The notes beneath the pieces are model-generated. The model was not told where the DNA came from, ran no database searches, and saw nothing but the letters and a program-made list of their open reading frames with translations. A stretch of DNA of 64,000 nucleotides from Karstenula rhodostoma CBS 690.94. Lineage: Eukaryota; Ascomycota; Dothideomycetes; Pleosporales; Didymosphaeriaceae. Position 1 is the stretch's first letter. Each line of letters begins with the position of its first letter. The DNA is taken from positions 1,416,916 to 1,480,915 of the forward strand of contig MU001506.1 of NCBI GenBank assembly GCA_010093485.1. Reading direction: 5' to 3'. The translations under genes and the position numbers were made by a program. Shown in pieces: positions 55,780 to 64,000 of this stretch.

Positions 55780-58540
55780 TCACAGTGTGCTGGTTGCCGG
55801 AGCGCAATGCTGCTTGATCAGCTTCTCGACATCCCGTATAACAAAAGGCTTCGTGAGGAATCCCTTCATGCCCACCTTGCCGGCACGATCCACAGCTGCG
55901 TCGGTCACATCTGCGCTGACGGCGAGGACGATCGGCTTCTCGGCGACTGCATCTAGCTCCAAGATCGACTCGGTGGCCTGGAATCCGTCGAGCCGTGGCA
56001 TCCAGAGGTCCATAAGGATGACGTTGATGGCCTCGTGAGGAGGGCGTTGCGCGTTGTTGCGCATTTGCTGCACAGCATCGTTACCGTCATAGGCTTCATA
56101 AACGCTGGTGTAGCCAAGATTCTTGAGCATGTGGCGTAATACACTTCGGTTGATGCGGTTGTCGTCAACTACTAGAAAGTTGAGTGGATAAGCCTCAGCA
56201 AGCTTCTTATCGTGGCTGCTACGGTGAGCGTTTATGCCCTTGGAGATAGCCCGCGGTCGGGCTGGTGACGCAGAGCGAGGAGATGGCAGGCCAAGATGTT
56301 GCGGCCCGAGCGAAGACTTGACAGGCGCAGGGCTCTTGAAGTCTTGAGGCATCGGCTGGAAAGGCTCCGAGGGAGGAGGCGTGCTATGGTTGCGTGTGAC
56401 GTTCGCCGACATAACGTCTGTCTCCAGGGACAGACGGGATTTTGCGGAGAGACTTGGCGATCTGAACGGTGAGCCTGGGCGGCTACAGACTTCGCCAGGT
56501 GTCATCGGCACTCGCATCTCAAACTCTGAGCCTCTTTGCGGACCCGATACATGCGATCGGAGGCAGAATAAATCGCCCCCAAGTTTCCTTGCGAGCCCTT
56601 TCGCCACCATCAGACCGAGGCCCAGCCCTTCGCTGGCGCGCGTAGTGGAATCGTCTTCTCGTGAGAAAGGTTTGAAGAGGTTCGGCAAGAAAGCTGCGGG
56701 AATCCCAGAACCTGTATCTTTTACGTTTATGACAATATACCTGGCATTGACACTGAGCGAAGCATTTAGACTGATCGAACCGTGTTCTGTAAACTTGATG
56801 GCGTTCAGAGCTAGACATGATATCATCTTGGCAAGGTCCTTCTCATCAATCACGATCGTGTCGGGTACATCTGGCGATACTGTCCATTCGATCATCTTCG
56901 AATGTGCTTCACCGTTGGAGCTCCGTGTCCGTACCTCAATCTTTTCACCATGGTCTGTCTCCTTCGCAATGGCTGAATCAGGCCGACCTCCGACTTTAAG
57001 TGCGTCGTTGATGACGTACTGAATTACTTCACGCAGATTAGTATATCGTAAGCCGGGCGCAGTCGACTGTTCCGATGCAAACATGGGCGACAGACCAGGA
57101 TCGACATCGCAACGACTTCCGACGGCGCCATGGGAACAAAACTCTTCCACGGTTTCGACGGTGCTTATTGTTTTTGAAATACAGCCCGCGCGTGCTGTGC
57201 CGCTCAGAGGCTCTTCTGAGATGGAATGCCTGACTCGCCGACGAGCGCTTCTCGCCACTCGCACCTGCCCTGACCAAGCAAGTACCTCCTCTCTCTTTCT
57301 CTTTATGCCACGATACTGAGCAAAGGGAAGCGTGTCGCCGGTGATGGGAATCTTTGGCCGGCTGTTTCGGAGGAAGACATTCACCTGCGAGGAATCGGCG
57401 TCCAAGGGTGTCGTAGGAGTCTCTGGCACTCCCATGTTCATGTCGTAAGCGTGTACGACGTTGTCGGCGGCTTCAACCGCACGCCGCGAAGAGTCTACAA
57501 GCTTCAATTAGTACCGGACGTCTTGTAGAGGCATGCCAAATAGCAGAGCGATGCTAAGAGGTTGACGGAAAGGGTGATGTAGTGCACTGACCTTGTACGG
57601 CCTCGATATTTTGTTTCAACGAGTCGAGCAGCTTTCGTATTCGGGGGTCATGGTGTGTGTCCTCGGCGACTTCCTTGATATTTGCCATGATCACGTCCAA
57701 CATACCCACTACACCTTGCATTGGCGTGCGCAGTTCGTGCGAAAGGCTCCGCGCATACGGCTTCAACGACTGCGCCATGGATACAGCTTCGTGGGGAACG
57801 ACCCTTATTTCTTTTTTCATCACCTCGGCGGACTTTGCAAAGCTCTTTCCCTCCAGGACGCGCTGCAGGATGAGGTCTTCCAGCCCATGGAACAGCATTT
57901 CCAAATAACCCCAGCTCAAGCGCCGTTTTGATGCTCCTTCTGAGCTCCACATGACTCCAAAATGCGCGAAGCACTTGCCATCGGCGAACAGGGGGATCCC
58001 AAGATATGCCTCACCGGGCACGACCAGGTCGTTGGGGTTGTTGATGATGAATTCGTTGAGCTTCTCGGGGATTATGAAGATCTTGTCGTGCTTCATGTAT
58101 GCGCAGGGACACTGGTAGGCGTGGTACTTGAAGTTCTTCATGTGGGCAGTGGTCCCATGTCCGTCGTTGACGTAAAAAGCAGCTCCCATGAGGCAGGCGC
58201 CCGGTTCGCCGATTGGGGGCAGTTCGACGGCGACGTCTCTGTCGTGTCGGAGGATGCGCTTGGAAACGAAGGCATACTGGGCGCCGGTGATGTTGGCCAG
58301 TCCTTCGGTGAGCAGGTGCCAGAAGGTCTCCGCGTCGGCCTTGCGGAGGGCGTCCTTGAGTCGTACGAATTGCTCTGCTGCGTTGCTTTCGACAGGGCTG
58401 TAGTGCCGAAGTAACTCGGCGTTGAAACCATGGTCCCCGGCGTGGATGACCATGCCTGGGTTGGGCTGTGAGAAACAGAGGGATTGGCGTTGGATCAAGT
58501 CGGGAGGCACCGTGCTAGGGTCGAGCGCCATCTCTCCCAT
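55780..58540 (-). CDS. Hybrid histidine kinase-response regulator (GAF-HK-REC), soluble
   Basis: Exons 58540-57592 and 57494-55780 (887 aa). There is no membrane segment. The N-terminal part (about 55-250) looks like a GAF-type sensor. The H-box is at about residue 268 (SLSHELRTPMQGVVGMLD). The N-box LAKMISCLALNAIKFTEHGS, G1 VKDTGSGIP and G2 EGLGLGLMVAKGL lie about 270 residues downstream, a longer spacer than usual, because of a basic Ser-rich linker. The receiver domain (from about 755) has VVDDN, the phospho-Asp in ILMDLWMP, and LTKPF. All catalytic residues are present. The start at MGEMALDPS is chosen over far-upstream frames rich in CT repeats. Class assignment within fungal HHKs was not attempted. 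Confidence 0.85.
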
Positions 58541-59172
58541 GTTGAAGGACCATTCGGGAGTGCGGGCGAGGAGAGGGGCCAGTGGGATGGAGGGGCCAGG
58601 GCTTGCAGGGATGGCAGGGTGATGGGACGGACAGCTTCGTGGGCACGGCGGGGTGGGGACGCAAGGGAGGCGGGCAAACGTGTGAGGTGGTTGTTCGACT
58701 TGGGCGGCGAGACGGGGCAGGTGTGCATGGGGAGCGTCGTCGACGCTGGCTGTGGGCGGGAGCAGAGGGAGGCAGGCGGGGAGGGGGTAGGGAAGGATGC
58801 GAGGGGAGACGGAAGAGCAGAGCAAAGGCGCTGCGGCGTTAAGGCGCAGGGCCGACCACTCGAGGGCTGCTAGAGTTGCACATGCAGACGAGACCTGGGG
58901 CGATCTAGAACGCGCGCCCTGTGGAGGCCTCTGCGCCGCCCTGCAACCAACCCTCGACGTCCAGCTCCCAGTCGCAGCCCAAGTCCAACTCCGGGCGCCC
59001 GCGCGCTGGGGCAGCGCGAGACAAAGGGAACGCGCAGGGCGCTTTGTGCGGTGCAGCAGCGGCCTGCAGCGCGGGCATTGCGTGTGCGCGTGGGTGGGCA
59101 GGTGGGTGTGTGCGAGAGTGTGTATGTGTGTGTGAGCAGGTACAGGCAGCACAGTGCACACGCTGGCCTGGG

Positions 59173-59173
<1 letters not shown>

Positions 59174-59225
<52 letters not shown>
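59174..59225. repeat. TGTC tetranucleotide microsatellite
   Basis: About twelve TGTC/CTGT units with one interruption (GTTTGTC near 59,179), in the intergenic gap. Confidence 0.95.
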
Positions 59226-59229
<4 letters not shown>

Positions 59230-59329
59230 GCAGCTGTTCAGGTTCAGGTGCAGGTGGCCTGTCCGGTGTCCAGTGTCCAGTGTCGGCCAGGGCGGGGGCT
59301 GCTTGCTGCGCGTTCTAGATCCGAGCGCC

Positions 59330-59971
59330 ATGCACCATCACCTACCATGTAGCAACTACCTTCTACCACTTTCTCGGGCCACACCCAGCCTCGACCAGCC
59401 TTCAGAACATGGTCGTGAAGTGGTGGAATTGCAGCTATTGAACGCCCAGCGGCACACGCTGCAGCCCTTTTGGAGATGGGTGCCTCTCCGACCCTCATAT
59501 GCGCCATGTTATAGCTCGGCCGAAGTTGCGTGCAATGGTTCTAGACCGACCTTTCCGACCACCTCTATCGCTTCCCTGCTCCATCGTTCCAGCGACTGGT
59601 CCAGATGCGTTAGTGACACGGCAACAGCAAAGGTACCTACTACTACTACATTGCTGCACTTGTCATGGAACGGAATTCATGCAAGCCATCGGGACCAGGA
59701 AACTGCCATGTCCTCGCTCCCTGGTAATTGGGGCACGTCGACCCTGAACAATGGTTCACGGTTCAAACAGCTGTTCGTTTCAGATTCAGCGGATCCCGGT
59801 AATCTGGTGCCACGGCGCTGCGTTACTCTTCCGTATCCATCAGCCGAATCTGACACCACTACCCTCTCGATACGTTTGCCAGACTCCTCTTTCCAACGCT
59901 CCCAGATCGACTACAAAAGACCCTCGGAGACCCGCGCATTAGTCTATGACGACACACACCCATATCCATGA
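59330..59971 (+). CDS. Low-confidence hypothetical ORF
   Basis: An ATG-initiated frame of 213 residues at normal base composition, open further upstream through the TGTC array. No domain, signal peptide or splice structure was recognised. The translation is Ser/Thr/Pro-rich. It is listed because its length is unusual for chance at this composition, but it may be non-coding. Confidence 0.15.
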   Translation: MHHHLPCSNYLLPLSRATPSLDQPSEHGREVVELQLLNAQRHTLQPFWRWVPLRPSYAPCYSSAEVACNGSRPTFPTTSIASLLHRSSDWSRCVSDTATAKVPTTTTLLHLSWNGIHASHRDQETAMSSLPGNWGTSTLNNGSRFKQLFVSDSADPGNLVPRRCVTLPYPSAESDTTTLSIRLPDSSFQRSQIDYKRPSETRALVYDDTHPYP

Positions 59972-60695
59972 GGAGAAAGCGCGCCTTTGTCAAGTTTGAT
60001 CCATCTTGGCAACGGTCTGGACCGACGCCAATATCGACCCTGACACTCATGCTCTCCCTCACTAATGCCAATACAGCAGTCCATGTTGTTAACCCATACG
60101 AAGCTGGTTTGTAACATGAACCTTGCTACAGATGCCGCAAGGAACCCAAGTCCAGGCCCATGAGTGTTTTCAGGGGGAAGAAGACGCATCACGTTTATAT
60201 GCATTCAAGACGTATGCCCGCACAAACACTCGGCAGAGGCGTTCCGAGCTTCACAACACTCGGCAGCAGCGTATGCTCTACGTGCGTCGGCCCCGTTGAC
60301 AACACTGGAACCTACATGAACCGGTAGCGAGTTTGTAGCCTGACCTGCAATGCTTCAGAGGCACACGAGAGAAAGGTGTCTCACTCATTCCGAGCCCCCA
60401 CGAATGATCATGAGATCTATCATGACTCTGCTCCATGCCTTCCATGTAAAGCCGAAAGTTGTATCGAGCACTCAGATGCGCAAGGTATTACGACTCTCCT
60501 CTTCCGCTGTGTGCTCTCAGATGTAGACTCTAAATACATGTAGGCTAAGTTATGCGAGTGATCCATGTAAACGTGCACAATCATTCACTCACGTACAAGT
60601 TGGCTCTACCTTGCTTCATCTATCCTCACTCAAACATGCACAAGCTTGACATTACACTTATGCTTACCTCGTTGCACTGCAAACTCTCTGCAGAT

Positions 60696-63008
60696 CTACT
60701 GAACCACCTCCTCACTTTCCTCGATAATCTCTTCGACAATCTCCTCAATCTCCTCCACCTCACCATCCTCTTCCCTGACCACCTTCCCATTGTTCAGCTC
60801 AATCTCCGCACCCTCCTCTTCCAGCATCTCACGCATACTCTTGCGGAACTCGAGCCACTCGTTGAGCATTCTTTGGCGCTCCTCAATCACCGCCTTGTTG
60901 GCAGTGTTCTTCTTGGCCTGGTCCTGCTCGTCGAAGATCTTAGAGTAGTTGCGCAAGTTCTTGCGGATCTCCGCTTGCTCTTCCTTGGAGAGAAGAGTCG
61001 CGGGCCGCGGGCGCCAAATGAGCTGCTTGAAGCGGTCAATGTGCTCTTCGCGGAGAAGAGTGCCCTTGAAGTCGTACATGTGGTAACCGTTTTCCATCTG
61101 CACAAGTGTTAGTTTGTGCTTCGGTAACAAGACATATGAACTCACGTGGTGTCTGAAGGCGGAGGCAACTGTGGCAAGGTAACGACCTGAGGGGTCCCAC
61201 TCAATGTCGGTCATGCCGTAGTGCTCGGCGGTCGCCATAAGCTGCAAATTAGCATTGAGCTCCTTGTCGCCCTTTTCAGCTTCATCCTTGGGCTTATCAA
61301 AGCTAAGATCCCAGAAATCAAGATCAAATGACTGCTGCGACTGGAGAGTTGCAACGACTACAAAACGTCCCTTGGGCGACCAGTAGATGGCGTTGCTGTT
61401 CTTCTTGTCGACCGTTCTGATGTGACGGAAATTACCTGGGGCTCCACCTTTGAGCTTCTCCGGGGCGAAGAAGGAGACAGCGGTCTTGGGAGGAACCGCT
61501 GCACCAGCAGGGATCTCGCCGGCCGTGATGATAACAAATCGGTTACCTTTTGGTTCCCAGGCAAAGTTGATAACTGCGTCTTTGAGAGAATCAACAACCT
61601 CGACAGGAACACCCTTCTCCTTGACACGGAAAATCTCCAAGTTAGTGGCCATGGATTTCTTCGACTTGGAGTGCCGATCGACCTTGACGCAGACATAAGC
61701 GCCCTCAGACTGCCAGTGAAGCTTGGCATCGGATACATTGAAAAGGTTACGTGTGCGGACGATCTCCTTAGACGGAACCGACATGAGACCAACCTTGGCA
61801 GGGTTGCTGCCGAGTTCGGGGGTCCAGTAACAGAACAGCTGCTCGTAGGTCTTGATGCCGTCTCGCTTTGGCGTAGCGGGTGCCCATTCGAAATCCATGA
61901 CACCCTCAATCTTGATCGACTGCTTGTCCAGCAAGTTCATGCGGGGCAGTTCATACACGGAAATGGACTGGTTCGGCGTCATCCTGGCAACATACTTGTC
62001 GTCAGCGGACCACTTGAAGGTCGGCCATTGCATCTTCTTCTTCACGGGGTTGCCCTCGTCGTCGGTGGATGTGGGCACGTCGAGCGTGGCGAACGAGCGC
62101 AGAGGCTTTCCGGTTGCGATGTCCCAAATAACGTAGTTCTTTCCGTCGTCCTCCAACGAGAGCGACGGGACTGGGTGGTTCTCGTCGACCTGGAGCGGGC
62201 GGTGCGACCACGTTGTGACATATCGCTCGCTCGGCGAGAAGTCGACCAGATTGACGCCGGGGTGCGCAAAGCGCTTTTGCCTGCTCCACGCCTTGCCGCC
62301 CCATAGCTGCACACCCTGCGCGTGCATGGATGTGAGGAATGTGCCCTGCGGCGACCACTGCACGAACGACTCGGTCCAGTTCTCGCGGTCCACGACGGGT
62401 TCGGGGCCGTCCTCCTTGTTGTTCCAGAAGACCCCGACCTTCTCGTTGCGGAACATGACCATCTGATCGCGGCCCTCGGCGTCGCCCAGCCACGAGCGCA
62501 AATGCTCCTTCTGCTGGAACGGCTCGATGTGCGGCTCGTGGTACTCCTCGTCGACGCGGCCCTCCTTTCCAAAGCGGTCGATGTCGGTGAGCTTGTTGAC
62601 CTGCATCGTGTGCTTCTTGTCCAGCGGCGTCAGATGCAGCTGCTTGACGGCGGCAACAGCCTCGCTGGGCGCGTGGTACTCGACGAAGGCATATCTAACC
62701 CCGCGTTAGCTCGGCCTGCAGCGTGTCCGTAGCTCGCAGACGTACCCCTCTGTCTTCCCGTCGTCGCCAACCGGCATATGGACGCCGTCCTCCTTGACCT
62801 TGCCCACGGAGTTCAGCTTCCTCAGCACAAACTTGACGAGCTTGGCCATGCTGTCTCCGGGCACGACGGGCAGCCCGTCAATGACCACGAAAGCGTCCAG
62901 TCCCTCATCTAGGCGCACTTGGTACTGGTCTTCGATGTCGGTAAAGTCGATTTGTGATTCGTCGAACTCTTCGTCGTCCATAGGGAGGTTATCGTAGGTC
63001 GTCGCCAT
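60696..63008 (-). CDS. Translation initiation factor eIF3 subunit b (Prt1)
   Basis: Scaffold of eIF3 that binds eIF3a, g, i and j and the 40S subunit. Exons 63008-62746, 62694-61146, 61097-60696 (737 aa). The N-terminal RRM runs from [20 protein letters not shown] to [14 protein letters not shown]. The beta-propeller core includes [36 protein letters not shown] and [22 protein letters not shown]-terminal helical, very acidic tail ([16 protein letters not shown]) follows, preceded by RKSMREML. The 48-nt third-exon intron (GTGAGT, ACTAAC, TTGCAG) is stop-free and in frame. Removal gives [16 protein letters not shown], as in the family. Three CACGTG boxes lie upstream. Confidence 0.93.
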
Positions 63009-63675
63009 CTTGAGTGCTGTGCTGCGGCGTTGGTGGGGGCGCGCGATTCTTTTATCGAGCGAAATTCATAGTGTGCCGCACGTGGCGTCACGCACGTGAT
63101 TTGTGGCGGTGCGCCTCCACGAACGTCACGTGTTCTCCAGCGGCAGCGGCACTCACTCTTACGGGCAGTATTCAACCAGCAAGCGTGAACCAATGTCGAA
63201 TCATTGTGACTTTGCATTCCGCCAGAAAGCTACCCAGTATCATCATAGACCGCGAAAGCAAAGGTCTGAAGCCTGTACCATTATACGTGACAGCTATTAC
63301 TCTAGAGCTGCCTTTGCGCCTCATGCGCCTACCGGAAGATCAAATGACTCAACGCAGTTAACAATCCGAGGAGCTGACTCATGAATCCAAAGAGCCACCA
63401 ATCGCACCGTTCATGGAAGCTTCAGCAAGCAACTGTGCCCCAAGCCCACGAATCCTGGGCGGCCTATTGTGCAACACTTCAAGTACATTGACACCGTTCT
63501 CGTGTCTTTCCGTTCCCGCAAAACGCCCATTGCTCGACCCGGATCGAATACCAGTCCGACAAGGCCTGGAAGCCGACATGATGTATGCTAGCCTTCAGAT
63601 GACCAGAGTGAAATGCTGCAAGCAGTCCAAGGAAAATATGCACTAATATACGAGATATGTGAGCGGAAGCACAAA
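63009..63675. promoter_or_regulatory. eIF3b promoter with three CACGTG boxes
   Basis: CACGTG occurs at 63,079-63,084, 63,093-63,098 and 63,127-63,132, within 55 bp and 71-124 bp upstream of the eIF3b ATG. The remainder to 63,675 is the 3' side of the next gene. A 66-codon minus-strand frame at 63,379-63,579 could be a missed exon. Confidence 0.6.
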
Positions 63676-64000
63676 CTATGGGCCTCGCCTACCTTCCGAG
63701 TGATCAGAGAGATTCTTGACCAACCTTCCCCCAGCAGACACGCGCTTTTGTAATCTCGCTTCTCGATCTTTGGCCCGTTCTGCAGGTGTACTCCCGTTAC
63801 CGGCCACGATAGAAGGAAGCGCGGTAAGTATGTCACCGCTAGTGTTGGGCTGATGCCCACCCATGGGCATGGGTCTTCGCCCGGCTCGCTGGTCAGCCTT
63901 GTGCTCCAGGTAAAGCCGCGCCGACGAACTCAGTGGGATCGGTGCGGATTGATTCGGAAGTTCTGCGCCATTTTGCAGAAGAAGTTCTGCGACTGGGAAT
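63676..64000 (-). CDS. Partial gene, C-terminal part, possible ankyrin-repeat protein
   Basis: Enters from beyond the right edge on the minus strand. The readable frame (ELLLQNGAELPNQSAP, SSSARLYLEHKADQRAG, PMPMGGHQPNTSGDILTALP, STPAERAKDREARLQKRVSA) starts with a segment resembling the end of an ankyrin repeat, which is weak evidence. The frame ends at a TAG at 63,676. A GTAGGC donor at about 63,693 could instead splice on toward 63,600, so the 3' end is uncertain. No full domain can be assigned from this fragment. Confidence 0.4.
   Translation of the reverse strand, partial: FPVAELLLQNGAELPNQSAPIPLSSSARLYLEHKADQRAGRRPMPMGGHQPNTSGDILTALPSIVAGNGSTPAERAKDREARLQKRVSAGGRLVKNLSDHSEGRRGP

Larger units (their letters stand above)
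58541..60695. other. 2.2-kb gap upstream of the histidine kinase gene
   Basis: Contains a G-rich stretch (58,560-58,860), the TGTC tetranucleotide array at 59,174-59,225, and a 214-codon ATG-initiated plus-strand frame (59,330-59,971) with no recognisable domain. Otherwise low-ORF sequence, probably the promoter of the kinase and the 3' flank of the eIF3b gene. Confidence 0.5.

Noticed and set aside
1..64000. CRISPR arrays, prokaryotic operons, tRNA or rRNA genes
   Set aside because: The window is fungal nuclear DNA. No spaced repeats or cloverleaf were seen, though short tRNAs could be missed by eye.

Overview
This is a nuclear window from a filamentous ascomycete (Pezizomycotina). The gene set suggests a Dothideomycete-like genome, but I cannot name a species. 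Evidence for this: multi-exon genes with short introns (about 46-220 nt, GT...CTAAC...YAG), a velvet-domain velB, a PREG/Pho80 cyclin, a hybrid histidine kinase, a spherulin-4 protein and a YTH reader with an RRM. Intergenic DNA is compact. About 26 protein genes are supported, most of them housekeeping. I found no tRNA, rRNA, CRISPR array or secondary-metabolite cluster.

Layout. (1) 1-3,950 is an extreme A/T block that looks like a RIP-decayed transposon island. It holds a pair of ~320-bp inverted repeats, a ~100-bp direct repeat, and three copies of a short poly(A)-tailed retroposon, one inserted inside another with a 9-bp target-site duplication. The boundary near 3,950 is abrupt and falls in the last exon of the first gene. 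(2) 3.9-15.8 kb: lysine methyltransferase, an unknown acidic protein, a CSA-like WD40 repair protein, Rrn10-like factor, Mnd1, Hel2/ZNF598-like RING ligase, VelB. (3) 15.8-24 kb: a 2-kb gap, the RRM-YTH protein, a 2.7-kb repeat-rich GC-rich gap, Bem46 hydrolase. (4) 24.5-36 kb: proteasome beta-1, Pho80 cyclin, prolyl 4-hydroxylase, spherulin-4, Zng1/COG0523 GTPase, a small stress-type protein, an unknown protein with a GC-AG intron, Atg5. (5) 36.4-48.3 kb: synaptojanin-type phosphatase, a small RS-rich protein, Cdc6 and Msh3 divergently transcribed from a promoter with two ACGCGT boxes. (6) 49-64 kb: Dnt1/Net1-like protein, SERCA Ca2+-ATPase, hybrid histidine kinase, eIF3b with three CACGTG boxes upstream, and a partial gene at the right edge.

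Six head-to-head pairs share short promoters: methyltransferase/unknown, CSA/Rrn10, Bem46/Pre3, Zng1/small protein, unknown/Atg5 and Cdc6/Msh3. The last pair makes functional sense, since both act at G1/S and DNA replication. Otherwise neighbours look functionally unrelated, as is usual in fungal chromosomes. Exon models were built by hand from splice motifs, frame continuity and remembered family sequence. In each multi-exon model the coding lengths sum to a multiple of three; the partial gene at the right edge was not checked. Starts and a few acceptor sites stay uncertain and are flagged.
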